Below, piece by piece: positions 5,904-13,419 of a stretch of DNA of 24,101 nt. The DNA comes from a virus: IMG/VR virus record IMGVR_UViG_3300037674_000588, positions 1-24,101 of that record; one strand, 5' to 3'. The notes beneath the pieces were generated by a model. That model saw only the letters and a list, made by a program, of their open reading frames with translations, was not told where the DNA came from and made no database searches. Position 1 is the stretch's first letter. Every line of letters begins with the position of its first letter. The position numbers were made by a program, and so were the translations under genes.

Positions 5904-6743
5904 ATGATAGCAGAAGAACTACTAACAGAGAAAGGCATAGATTACCAGCTTAAGGGGCAGGACGCACTTATCAGTTGTCTTAATCCTGAGCATGACGATA
6001 GCAATCCTAGTTTGAGAGTAGATAAAGTAACAGGTATCATGCATTGCTTTTCCTGTGGTTTTAAAGGAAACCTATTTACTTATTATGGAGCTCCAGCAAG
6101 CCCATTAGAAGTAAGAATACATAGAATTAAAGAAAAAATTGCGGCAACACGAGCACAAACAGTTGGTATTTCCCTCCCGAAAGACCGTATAGACTGGGCA
6201 GGTGGTGGCTTCAGAAACATATCTGAAGAAACTTTGAGAATATGGCAAGCATTCACATGGAATGCTCCCAAGTTTGAAGGACGCATCGTCTTCCCAGTCC
6301 GTGATTTGACAGGCAAGACAGTCGCATTAATTGGTAGATTAATAACAGGTATGAGTGAAGAAAAATACTATATCTACCCACAGGGAGTTAAACTCCCATT
6401 TTGTCCTGCAAAGGTTAAGCCAATACAGAATAGAGTTATATTGGTTGAAGGCATATTTGATGCTCTGAATCTTTGGGACAAAGGATTAAAGAATACTGTG
6501 TGCTGTTTTGGTACACAACAAATGGACTGGGTAAAGTTATCTTTACTCAAATTACAAGGGGTAAACGGAATAGATATTATCTTTGACGGAGATGAAGCAG
6601 GAAGGAGAGCAGCAGAAGTTATAAAGGGAGTAGCAGAACAACTAGAGCTTTCAGTACAGATTGTAAATCTACCAGAGGGAGAAGACCCAGGGAATCTAGT
6701 ACATGACCAAATACGGAGATTAAAAGAGAGATTATACGGATGA
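5904..6743 (+). CDS. DNA primase, DnaG type (CHC2 zinc finger and TOPRIM)
   Basis: This makes RNA primers for Okazaki fragments and would work with the helicase at 2397. The N-terminal zinc site is C25, H30, C48, C51 (CLNPEH ... CFSCGFKG), the CHC2 type. The TOPRIM domain is at about 176-262. It shows the conserved Glu in ILVEGIFDALNL (E182), the DGD pair in IIFDGDEAGRRAA (D228, D230) and a later acidic EGEDPGNL. The length of 279 residues is short beside bacterial DnaG (about 580) because there is no helicase-binding C-terminal domain. That is usual for phage primases. A TGA at 5886-5888 is in frame upstream and no other start codon precedes C25, so ATG 5904 is firm. Confidence 0.92.
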   Translation: MIAEELLTEKGIDYQLKGQDALISCLNPEHDDSNPSLRVDKVTGIMHCFSCGFKGNLFTYYGAPASPLEVRIHRIKEKIAATRAQTVGISLPKDRIDWAGGGFRNISEETLRIWQAFTWNAPKFEGRIVFPVRDLTGKTVALIGRLITGMSEEKYYIYPQGVKLPFCPAKVKPIQNRVILVEGIFDALNLWDKGLKNTVCCFGTQQMDWVKLSLLKLQGVNGIDIIFDGDEAGRRAAEVIKGVAEQLELSVQIVNLPEGEDPGNLVHDQIRRLKERLYG

Positions 6744-6913
6744 GAGTACGAAATAAAGAACACCAATCTCTAGGGATTGAAGAATTAAAACAATTAACAA
6801 CAGACTTTCCTAATGACGCAGAGTTAGGAAAAGCCATAAGAAAAATAGTTAATGACACAGCGAATAAAGAGGTCTTTAATTATTATAACGAATTACAAAA
6901 GGACGCGATATGA
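6740..6913 (+). CDS. small hypothetical protein between primase and polymerase, 57 aa
   Basis: It overlaps the primase stop by ATGA and the polymerase start by ATGA, so all three genes are translationally coupled. The product is mostly helical and charged (LGIEELKQLTTDFPNDAELGKA, then KEVFNYYNELQKDAI). It has no zinc ligands or membrane segment and I do not recognise it. Its fixed place between primase and polymerase suggests a small replication accessory protein, but that is context only. Confidence 0.65.
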   Translation: MRVRNKEHQSLGIEELKQLTTDFPNDAELGKAIRKIVNDTANKEVFNYYNELQKDAI

Positions 6914-9171
6914 ACATAGCACTAGTAGAAACTAAACCATCAGCAACGAGCTTTAATAGATACTTTGATTTTGAGTTTGACCGTTACGCATTATGCAGTA
7001 ATAGTAAGATTCAAAAAGTATTAAAAAAAGATGTCGATATAAAGATAAATGCAGATGAGTATGATTGGTTGATATTAGTGGGAGCAGAAGCGTTCAAATA
7101 CTTCACAAAGAAAAGTTCAGTTACAGAATATAATGGCAAGATTATTGATGAGAAATTTTTAGCATTAATGAATCCTGCGGTTATTAAATTCAGACCTGAA
7201 GCTAAGAAATCATTTGAAGAAGCAGTAGAAAGTATCACTAAGTATATAAGTGGTGAACTGAAAATAGAAAAACTAGACGAGGAAAAATGTTATGGTATAC
7301 AAGACAAAGAAACAATACTTAAGTACCTACAGGATGCAATTGATGCTCCAAGACCATACATTGCCCTTGACTCGGAGACCAGTGCTCTCTATGCTAGAGA
7401 TGGTTACATGCTTGGTTTCAGTATGTCTTACGAACCTGATCACGGTATATATTGTGACTCTGATGTTATAGACGTAGATGTAGAAAGCAAAATGCAAGAA
7501 CTGTTTAGATTAAAAACAGTAGTCTTTCATAATGCTAAATTTGATTTACAATGGTTTGAATATCACTTTGGATTTGTTTTTCCAAAGTTTGAGGATACCA
7601 TGCTTATGCATTATATGTTTGATGAAAACCCAGGCACACATGGATTGAAACAACTGGCTATGAATCATACTCCTTATGGCGATTATGAAAAGCCACTATC
7701 AGATTGGTCAGAACAATATAGAAAAGCTCACGGTGTATTAAAGGCAGACTTTAGTTATGACTTGATACCTTTTGATATAATGAAAAATTATGCGGCAATG
7801 GACGCTGTAGTTACGTTTTTATTATATGAAAAGATGAGAGCTGCGATAGAGAAGAATAACAAACTTAAGTGGGTATACGAAAATATATTACTTGAAGGTT
7901 GTAATTTCTTAAAGCAAGTAGAAAGTAATGGAGTTCCATTTGATAGGGACAGATTAGGTAGAGCATCAGCAATCATGGCTATTGATATTCAAAAAGCCAT
8001 AGATCAATTATATGAGTATCCTGAAATTGAACAGTATGAAAAGTTTAAAGGAAGTTCATTTAACCCGAACTCTACAGTACAACTTCGAGAACTTATGTTT
8101 GACTTTATAGGTCTAACCCCAACGGGTAAAAAGACGGGTACTGGGGCTGATTCCACAGATGCCGAAGTTCTAGGGACTCTTGCCCAAGAGCACGAAGTTC
8201 CGAAGCTGATTCTTGAAATCAGGCAGAAAGTAAAAATAAAGAATACATACTTAGATAAAATTATACCTAATTTAGACATGGACAGTCGGCTAAGAACAGG
8301 ATTCAACTTACACGGCACTACTTCTGGCAGATTGAGTTCAAGTGGAAAATTGAATATGCAACAATTGCCTCGGGATAATCCCACAGTCAAAGGATGCATA
8401 AAAGCAAGTGAAGGACATAAGATTGTTGCGATGGACTTGACTACGGCAGAGGTGTATGTTGCCGCGGTTTTAGCGAAAGACGAAGCTCTGAAGAGAGTAT
8501 TTAGAAGTGGAGGTAATTTTCATTCCACTATTGCAAAACAAGTATTTAATCTACCATGTGCGGTAGAAGAAGTTGATACTCTCTATAAAGATCGTAGACA
8601 ACAAGCAAAAGCGGTTACATTCGGAATAATGTACGGAGCAGGAGCACAAAAGATTTCATGGCAAGTCTCAAAAGATAGTGGCAAAGAGTTCACAGTCAAT
8701 GAGGCTTCCAGAGTAATTGATAACTATTTTCACTCATTTAAAAATTTGAAGAAGTGGTTAGAAATACAAGAAAGCTATATTAAAATGAATGGGTTTATAT
8801 ATAGCATATTTGGTAGGAAGCGAAGACTTCCTAACGCCCAGTCCAAAAATAAGGGCATAGCTTCTCATGAAGTGAGAAGTGGAATTAACTTTCTGGTACA
8901 ATCAGCCGCCTCTGATATAAACTTAATGGGCGCGATAGACATGCAGAAGTACATAAACGAAACGAGTATGAAAGCGAGGATATTTGCATTAGTGCATGAC
9001 TCCATACTTGCGGAAGTACCAGAAGAAGAAATAGAACATTATAGTGCGAAATTAAAACAATTTATCCAAAAAGAAAGAGGGTGCTCTATAGACGGAGCCC
9101 CGGTTGGATGTGACTTTGAGGTTGGTGATGACTACAGCATGGGCAAGTGGGACACGTATTACAGTACATAG
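6910..9171 (+). CDS. polA: DNA polymerase, family A (Pol I type) with 3'-5' exonuclease
   Basis: The replicative polymerase (753 residues) has an unfamiliar N-terminal 130 residues, then the proofreading domain. Exo I is D154/E156 in ALDSETSAL, Exo II FHNAKFD (D212), and Exo III Y294-D298 in NYAAMD. Polymerase motif 1 is TSGRLSSSGKLNMQQLPR. Motif A has D509 and E514 in MDLTTAEVY. Motif B is RRQQAKAVTFGIMYG, with K567 and Phe at the position equivalent to E. coli Phe762 (F571). Motif C reads LVHDSILAEV (H696, D697, S698), so Ser replaces the usual Glu of HDE while the catalytic Asp stays. There is no 5' exonuclease domain; the separate gene at 22929 supplies that. Confidence 0.95.
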   Translation: MNIALVETKPSATSFNRYFDFEFDRYALCSNSKIQKVLKKDVDIKINADEYDWLILVGAEAFKYFTKKSSVTEYNGKIIDEKFLALMNPAVIKFRPEAKKSFEEAVESITKYISGELKIEKLDEEKCYGIQDKETILKYLQDAIDAPRPYIALDSETSALYARDGYMLGFSMSYEPDHGIYCDSDVIDVDVESKMQELFRLKTVVFHNAKFDLQWFEYHFGFVFPKFEDTMLMHYMFDENPGTHGLKQLAMNHTPYGDYEKPLSDWSEQYRKAHGVLKADFSYDLIPFDIMKNYAAMDAVVTFLLYEKMRAAIEKNNKLKWVYENILLEGCNFLKQVESNGVPFDRDRLGRASAIMAIDIQKAIDQLYEYPEIEQYEKFKGSSFNPNSTVQLRELMFDFIGLTPTGKKTGTGADSTDAEVLGTLAQEHEVPKLILEIRQKVKIKNTYLDKIIPNLDMDSRLRTGFNLHGTTSGRLSSSGKLNMQQLPRDNPTVKGCIKASEGHKIVAMDLTTAEVYVAAVLAKDEALKRVFRSGGNFHSTIAKQVFNLPCAVEEVDTLYKDRRQQAKAVTFGIMYGAGAQKISWQVSKDSGKEFTVNEASRVIDNYFHSFKNLKKWLEIQESYIKMNGFIYSIFGRKRRLPNAQSKNKGIASHEVRSGINFLVQSAASDINLMGAIDMQKYINETSMKARIFALVHDSILAEVPEEEIEHYSAKLKQFIQKERGCSIDGAPVGCDFEVGDDYSMGKWDTYYST

Positions 9172-9346
9172 AAAACTAACTAGCAATGGTTTTATAATTT
9201 GGTATTGTAAAATAAATAATAAAGACGAAGGCAGCTTTATGACTAAAGATGAAGCTGAGACATACGCATGGCTAAGAACAACAACTAATGAGAAATTAAA
9301 ACCACCAATGTGGGTCGATAGAAGAGAAAGAGATGAAAGCAGGTAA
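9128..9346 (+). CDS. small hypothetical protein, 72 aa
   Basis: Not recognised. I chose ATG 9128 because GAGG (9118-9121) lies 6 bases ahead. The frame is open further up (ATG 9104) but only within the polymerase gene. The product shows a strand-rich middle (TVHRKLTSNGFIIWYCKINN), a helix (TKDEAETYAWLRTT) and a basic tail. It overlaps the end of the polymerase gene by 44 bases, which is long for this window and makes the true start less certain. The end overlaps the cupin start by 14 bases. Confidence 0.5.
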   Translation: MTTAWASGTRITVHRKLTSNGFIIWYCKINNKDEGSFMTKDEAETYAWLRTTTNEKLKPPMWVDRRERDESR

Positions 9347-9689
9347 AATATGGGGACAAACAGAACTAATCCATGCAAATGGAGTTCTTGAGTTCCACCG
9401 TATAGAGTATAAAGCGGGATATAAATGCTCAGAACATGAACACGAATTTAAATGGAACGGCTTTTTTGTAGAGAGTGGTAAAATGATAGTTCGAGTTTGG
9501 CAAAATGATTATGACTTAGTAGATGAAACATTACTACTTCCAGGTGACTTTACACAAGTTAAGCCAGGTTGTATGCATCAGTTTGAAGGAGTAACAGACG
9601 GTGTTGCTTTTGAATTATACTGGGCAGAGTTTAATCACAATGATATTAAAAGAAGGTCCGTAGGACAAGAGATTATGGATGATACATAA
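9333..9689 (+). CDS. cupin-domain protein, 118 aa
   Basis: This is a small single-domain cupin. Metal ligand candidates are H35 and H37 in SEHEHEFKWNGFFVESGKM and H82 in VKPGCMHQFEG. The turn LLLPGDF separates the two motifs. Small stand-alone cupins act as sugar-phosphate isomerases or epimerases, dioxygenases or binding proteins; the substrate here is unknown. A second, different cupin lies at 10167 and a sugar-type nucleotidyltransferase at 12406, so a role in making a modified sugar is plausible. AGAAGAGAAAGAG gives a reasonable ribosome-binding site. The stop overlaps the next start (TAATG). Confidence 0.8.
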   Translation: MKAGKIWGQTELIHANGVLEFHRIEYKAGYKCSEHEHEFKWNGFFVESGKMIVRVWQNDYDLVDETLLLPGDFTQVKPGCMHQFEGVTDGVAFELYWAEFNHNDIKRRSVGQEIMDDT

Positions 9690-10039
9690 TGGAATTAATA
9701 TTAGTTACCTTGCTAGTAAAGCACTATCTTGCTGATTATATATTTAATCCAGCATATGAGCCTACTAACAAACACATTTATGGGTCTAAAGGAAGTTTAG
9801 CACATTTAGGAATGCACATGGTATTTTGCTTTATAGCATTAGTACCGTTTCTATCCCTAAGTGTAGTTTTTGCCTGTATGTTATTTGATGGTTTTGTACA
9901 TTATCATGAAGATTATGTAAAGACAAAGTACTTATATAAACGTAAGGGCTTATCAGATAGATATAGACGTGCTATCACAGGAATAGATCAATTAGTGCAT
10001 ATGCTAACATATGTAGCAATTTACGCGTGGGTATCATGA
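9689..10039 (+). CDS. DUF3307-family membrane protein
   Basis: The N-terminus (LLVKHYLADYIFNP) matches the DUF3307 signature of a hydrophobic helix with His then (L)AD. Next come a His-containing helix (LAHLGMHMVFCFIALVPF), another hydrophobic stretch (SLSVVFACMLFDGFVHYHED) and the closing DQLVHMLTYVAIYAW. About three to four membrane helices carry conserved His and Asp residues. Function is unknown, although the fixed polar residues inside the membrane look enzymatic. The length of 116 is normal for the family. The start overlaps the cupin stop (TAATG) and the end overlaps the next microprotein (ATGA). Confidence 0.75.
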   Translation: MELILVTLLVKHYLADYIFNPAYEPTNKHIYGSKGSLAHLGMHMVFCFIALVPFLSLSVVFACMLFDGFVHYHEDYVKTKYLYKRKGLSDRYRRAITGIDQLVHMLTYVAIYAWVS

Positions 10040-10170
10040 ATTATAGTATAGAAAAGTTAATGAGACAATTTGAAAAAATTATGAACCATAGGTTTCATAT
10101 TGGCTGGGTATTCTTAGTTTTAGGACTTGGAATAGCCGTGTGTGTATATGCTCTTGCACGGTTAGTGTGA
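10036..10170 (+). CDS. small single-pass membrane protein, 44 aa
   Basis: The start overlaps the DUF3307 stop (ATGA) and the stop overlaps the GTG of the next cupin gene (GTGA). About twenty basic, polar residues (including MRQFEKIMNHRFH) precede one hydrophobic helix (IGWVFLVLGLGIAVCVYALA). It would sit in the inner membrane with the basic end probably in the cytoplasm. No family recognised. It may be a partner of the DUF3307 protein. Confidence 0.65.
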   Translation: MNYSIEKLMRQFEKIMNHRFHIGWVFLVLGLGIAVCVYALARLV

Positions 10171-10538
10171 AGTATAACATAAAAAACGTAGGCGGAAAAA
10201 CCGTCTATGATAATGATACCTATGTAGTTAAGGATAATACTTTTCTTATGGACAGTACGTTAAGTAGTACAAAACTGTACGCTGGTAAAGAAACCAGAGG
10301 ACATAGACACGCAGAACAAGAAGAAGTCTATGTATTTACAAAAGGTAGTGGAGAAATGATTATAGATGGAGATTACTGCGCTAAAAGATTATTAAAAGTA
10401 ACAGAGGGTGACATAGTTTTAGTACATAAAGGATGCCACCATAAAGTGCATAACCCAGCAGTATTTCCAGATCGTAAATGGAAAGGGACACCTTTAGAAT
10501 TTATATGTATTCTTCAAGGAAAAAGAAATGAGAATTGA
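10167..10538 (+). CDS. cupin-domain protein, 123 aa (GTG start)
   Basis: A canonical small cupin. Motif 1 is G-H46-x-H48-x3-E52 (RGHRHAEQEEVYVFTKGSGEM) and motif 2 runs VTEGDIVLVHKGCHHKVHNP with H92 or H95 as the last ligand. This fuller motif set makes metal binding more likely than in the first cupin. I chose GTG 10167 because it overlaps the preceding stop (GTGA). The frame stays open to a GTG at 10140, but that stretch is inside the membrane microprotein. Related phage cupins resemble sugar-phosphate isomerase or dTDP-sugar epimerase folds; the substrate is unknown. Confidence 0.82.
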   Translation: MKYNIKNVGGKTVYDNDTYVVKDNTFLMDSTLSSTKLYAGKETRGHRHAEQEEVYVFTKGSGEMIIDGDYCAKRLLKVTEGDIVLVHKGCHHKVHNPAVFPDRKWKGTPLEFICILQGKRNEN

Positions 10539-11295
10539 TAAATATACACATGAACATAATAGAAAAACAATTGAGGCGTTACCTGATAAAATTAATACTT
10601 ACGTACCGATAAGTGCTGGAGTAGAAAGTACCGCAGCATATCTTTATGCTATTAATGACCCTGATATTCATCCACTTTGTGTTAATTGGTATGACCCACA
10701 ATGGGGCGAAGCTGCAGACGCTATGCTAACATATGGAGAAAGACTGTGTAAACTTTACGATGCTCCATTAGTAGTATGGAACACAGGTAATATTGCAACT
10801 GAAAACGAAGTACCTATAGTTATCAGTGGACTTGCAGCTTGGATGGCAACAGTAGTGGGAAATAAACGATTTAATTGGAAATGGTTTATGGGATCAGGAA
10901 ATGCTGAAGATGATATTAGAATGAGAAATCAGTTTAAAGAATATAGACGAATAATTTCTCAACATTATAGTGATAGTTTAGATGGACATGGATTTAGTAT
11001 AGAAGCGATAATAAAAACGCCTGAAGTAAGATATCCATTTGAATACATGTCTAAATCAGAATTACTAGCGTTTGTAAAACAAACAGACCCAGAGGCTTAT
11101 AAGCTACTCTGGACGTGTGCAACTCCTAAAGGCACATTAAAAGAAGAAGGAGAAATAGTAGGATACGTTCCCTGTCATAATTGTAAAAAATGTGGAGAGT
11201 TCAAAGCTGCGGAAATAAAAGCCATGGAAGCAGTTCATAGAGTAGCAACAGGGAAATCATATAGTAAAAACTTTGGCTGGGAATATAGTAGATGA
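10528..11295 (+). CDS. QueC-like PP-loop ATPase with altered P-loop
   Basis: The 255-residue protein has a PP-loop (N-type ATPase) fold. The strand-loop YVPISAGVESTAAYLYA occupies the place of the SGGxDS loop, but reads S29-A-G-V-E33-S34. Near the C-terminus a Cys group (C197, then C216, C219, C222 in CHNCKKC) is like the zinc site of QueC. KTPEVRYPFEYMSKSELL matches the QueC middle segment. QueC makes preQ0 (7-cyano-7-deazaguanine), the precursor of queuosine and of deazaguanine DNA bases in some phages. No FolE, QueD, QueE or DNA transglycosylase gene is visible in the window, so the enzyme may use a host precursor or a different substrate. AAGGA (10516-10520) serves as ribosome-binding site. 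Confidence 0.65.
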   Translation: MRIDKYTHEHNRKTIEALPDKINTYVPISAGVESTAAYLYAINDPDIHPLCVNWYDPQWGEAADAMLTYGERLCKLYDAPLVVWNTGNIATENEVPIVISGLAAWMATVVGNKRFNWKWFMGSGNAEDDIRMRNQFKEYRRIISQHYSDSLDGHGFSIEAIIKTPEVRYPFEYMSKSELLAFVKQTDPEAYKLLWTCATPKGTLKEEGEIVGYVPCHNCKKCGEFKAAEIKAMEAVHRVATGKSYSKNFGWEYSR

Positions 11296-11900
11296 AATTT
11301 GAAGGGTTCGTAGAGAAAAAGACATTTAGAGTAAGTATGACTGAAGGGATTAGAGAGTCTTTTCAACATTATGAAACTCTATCTAAAGAAGAATATAGAA
11401 AAATATTAGAACAAAGAGTAGAACAATTTGTAGTACAAAATAAACGTATTATAAATCCTATTGATGATAGAGATGTTATATCTCATTTTCATTGTTTTTG
11501 GGAAGGAGAAAAACTCTTAGGAGTTTGTAGATTAGTTCCTCCTTTTACAGAAGAATGGGAAGAAGAAATACAATATCCTATTATTGATAAATGTACAGTA
11601 GTAGATAGACGACTGTCTATGTTTTGTGGTGCTCATGCTATAGATGCACATTGCTTTGAAAATCATTGTCAAGATTTAATTACTCTGTATAGAAGTAGTA
11701 ATTCTATGATGGAAATGTATACAGAAGGACATGAACTTATTAAGCATGGTAAAGAAACATATGGAGTAGGACATGAACTTGAACGATATAGATGGATAGG
11801 AGTAACTGACGATGCATGGGGTTTCCCAAGTTATCGGTGGGTTCATGAAGAACATACACAAGAAGAATGGCTAGAAAGAATAGCTCCAATCTTACATTAA
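11292..11900 (+). CDS. hypothetical protein, 202 aa
   Basis: Not recognised. The start overlaps the stop of the PP-loop gene (ATGA). The protein is acidic and rich in aromatic residues. A segment near residues 62-85 (SHFHCFWEGEKLLGVCRLVPPF) looks like the central strands of a GNAT acyltransferase. The clear acetyl-CoA loop (R/Q-x-x-G-x-G/A) is not visible, so I do not call it one. Several Cys and His residues (C104, C115, and the SMFCGAHAIDAHCFENHC stretch) could bind metal. Coupling to the QueC-like gene suggests a shared pathway. Confidence 0.75.
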   Translation: MKFEGFVEKKTFRVSMTEGIRESFQHYETLSKEEYRKILEQRVEQFVVQNKRIINPIDDRDVISHFHCFWEGEKLLGVCRLVPPFTEEWEEEIQYPIIDKCTVVDRRLSMFCGAHAIDAHCFENHCQDLITLYRSSNSMMEMYTEGHELIKHGKETYGVGHELERYRWIGVTDDAWGFPSYRWVHEEHTQEEWLERIAPILH

Positions 11901-11941
11901 TTCGCAGTAGGCGAAGGCAATTCTTTAGAAGTAGAAGAATT

Positions 11942-12421
11942 ATGGAAGCAGACAGAATACAGTTTCCAGTATTTGTAATACATACAGATAACGTGGAAGA
12001 AATAGATGGCATCTTATGGATAGATGACCAAGTGCTAGACGATAAAAATATGTCTGGCGAAACTTTAGGGGCAAGAAGGTTAGAAACGCCAATGAAAAGT
12101 ATATACCCCCTAAGATATATGATAGATGATATAATAGGCGTTTTAAAACACAGAGGAAAGAATTTTATAGATAGTAGCGGTTATGTATTTACTTACGAAA
12201 AAACCGATACACTACAAATAAAGTATCATAAGATACTAAGAAAGGTAAAGAAAGGCGTATGTGCAGTCGTTTGGTTAAAGGACTGTCCGTTTGCATTTAC
12301 CGAAAAAAGCCCCCCTCCTCCAGAGGTTACATGGGCAGGAGTGTTATATAGAAATGACATTCCTTGGAAAATATATAATTATAGCGATAAGAAAGAAAAA
12401 GATACATGGCGGAAAGTATAA
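11942..12421 (+). CDS. hypothetical protein, 159 aa
   Basis: Not recognised. The frame is open from 11867, but those first 25 residues are an Arg-rich stretch that overlaps the previous gene. ATG 11942, preceded by AGAAG, gives a well-formed N-terminus (MEADRIQFPVFVIHTDN). The product appears alpha/beta, with strands FPVFVIHTD, DGILWIDDQVL and GVCAVVWL, and a run of four prolines (SPPPPE) before a C-terminal strand region. No catalytic motif is identified. It ends 16 bases into the cytidylyltransferase gene, so they are probably co-translated. Confidence 0.7.
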   Translation: MEADRIQFPVFVIHTDNVEEIDGILWIDDQVLDDKNMSGETLGARRLETPMKSIYPLRYMIDDIIGVLKHRGKNFIDSSGYVFTYEKTDTLQIKYHKILRKVKKGVCAVVWLKDCPFAFTEKSPPPPEVTWAGVLYRNDIPWKIYNYSDKKEKDTWRKV

Positions 12422-12822
12422 AATTGACGGGATTTACCTGTGGTGCATTTGATTTGTTACACACAGGACATGTTTTAATGCTAAGAGAAGCTAAAGAGCA
12501 ATGTGACATATTGATAGTAGGATTACAAACAGACCCTAGTATTGATAGGGAAGATAAAGCAAAGCCAACTCAAAGCATATTTGAAAGATGGACACAACTT
12601 GAGTCAATAAAATACATAGATAAAATCATTCCGTATGATTCTGAAGCAAGTCTTATGGAGTTATTAAATAGTATACCTATTGACCTCCGAATTATAGGAG
12701 AGGAATATAAGAAGAAAGAGTTTACTGGAAAGGGTTTACATGAGGTCTATTACAATAATAGACAGCACTCCTTTTCTAGTACAGAACTCAGAGAAAGAAT
12801 AAGAGAAAACAATGGAAAGTGA
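12406..12822 (+). CDS. cytidylyltransferase-family nucleotidyltransferase (TagD/RfaE-like)
   Basis: A 138-residue single-domain nucleotidyltransferase of the HxGH family. The signature FDLLHTGHVLML (H19, H22) sits ten residues after the start strand. QHSFSSTELRERI at about 120-132 occupies the place of the C-terminal RTxGISTT-type motif. Members join CTP (or ATP) to glycerol-3-phosphate or sugar phosphates, making activated precursors for teichoic acid, LPS or capsule-like sugars. Length and motif order fit the TagD type, but substrate cannot be read from this. Similar genes occur in marine T4-like phages. With two cupins and a glycosyltransferase in the window, a sugar-modification route is plausible. 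Confidence 0.88.
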   Translation: MAESIKLTGFTCGAFDLLHTGHVLMLREAKEQCDILIVGLQTDPSIDREDKAKPTQSIFERWTQLESIKYIDKIIPYDSEASLMELLNSIPIDLRIIGEEYKKKEFTGKGLHEVYYNNRQHSFSSTELRERIRENNGK

Positions 12823-12940
12823 AAAAAGACTTAATGTATTGAAATCCGACTGGAATAAGTTTGATTTCTATAGGAAAGGATTCTATCTGTGCTTAGCGTA
12901 CCTCCTGTGGGATTTGTTTCACATATGGGGCTTAATTTAA
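12812..12940 (+). CDS. small hydrophobic protein, 42 aa
   Basis: The ATG overlaps the end of the cytidylyltransferase gene by 11 bases. The N-terminal half is basic and polar (KRLNVLKSDWNKFDFYRKG). The C-terminal half is hydrophobic and aromatic (FYLCLAYLLWDLFHIWGLI), suggesting one membrane-embedded or amphipathic helix. No family recognised. It ends 12 bases before iscU. Confidence 0.5.
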   Translation: MESEKRLNVLKSDWNKFDFYRKGFYLCLAYLLWDLFHIWGLI

Positions 12941-12952
12941 GATAAGGAAAAG

Positions 12953-13345
12953 ATGGCATACAGTAAAGAAGTAGTAGATAGGTTCGAGGGAGTCCTAAAA
13001 AATCCCTTAAAATATAATGTAGGAAGGTTTAATCCAAAAGACGCGGACGTAGCCAGTGGAATGGTTGGAGCTCCCGCATGTGGAGATGTAATGAAACTTG
13101 ATTTAAAAATTAAAGATGAAACAATTAAAGATGTCAAGTTCAAAACCTATGGCTGTGGCTCTGCAATAGCATCATCAACGATGTTTATTGACATGTTAAA
13201 GGGTCTAACGTTAGACGAAGCTAGTCAGATTAAAGATAAAGAAATCGCTGCAGCGTTGAGTTTACCACCTATAAAACTGCATTGTTCTGTTTTGGCAGAA
13301 AGTGCAATAAAGAAAGCAATAGAACATTGGGAAAGTAAAAAATGA
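12953..13345 (+). CDS. iscU: iron-sulfur cluster scaffold IscU
   Basis: This 130-residue protein is close to bacterial IscU along its whole length. IscU holds a nascent [2Fe-2S] cluster delivered by the cysteine desulfurase IscS and passes it on with HscA/HscB. All key residues are present: C43 and D45 in GAPACGDVM, C68 in TYGCGSAIASS, and H110-C111 in LPPIKLHCS. LPPIK matches the LPPVK motif by which the chaperone HscA recognises IscU. A six-residue insertion lies near residues 15-20 compared with the E. coli form. No IscS, IscA or HscA is visible here, so it must work with host partners. Phage enzymes needing Fe-S may benefit. Its close match suggests recent capture from a proteobacterium. 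Confidence 0.95.
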   Translation: MAYSKEVVDRFEGVLKNPLKYNVGRFNPKDADVASGMVGAPACGDVMKLDLKIKDETIKDVKFKTYGCGSAIASSTMFIDMLKGLTLDEASQIKDKEIAAALSLPPIKLHCSVLAESAIKKAIEHWESKK

Positions 13346-13419
13346 GCCCAACCGAAATAGCGGCAGGGTTTTTTATAGTCGTAATGTTTTTTGCTTTCGT
13401 AATAATAATGACTAGATAA
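13342..13419 (+). CDS. tiny membrane protein, 25 aa
   Basis: The ATG overlaps the iscU stop (ATGA) and its own stop overlaps the next start (TAATG). Almost the whole product is one hydrophobic helix (IAAGFFIVVMFFAFVIIM) with a short polar N-terminus and a terminal Arg. The double overlap argues that it is translated. Function unknown. Confidence 0.55.
   Translation: MSPTEIAAGFFIVVMFFAFVIIMTR

Noticed and set aside
6374-6766. Minus-strand open frame of 130 codons
   Set aside because: It lies fully opposite the primase TOPRIM region and has no ribosome-binding site or recognisable domain.
8004-8399. Minus-strand open frame of 131 codons
   Set aside because: It mirrors the polymerase gene, which has clear motifs on the + strand; Ser-rich composition is typical of a shadow frame.
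11292-11900. GNAT acyltransferase call for the 202-aa protein
   Set aside because: Only a weak strand-like match; the acetyl-CoA loop is not visible.
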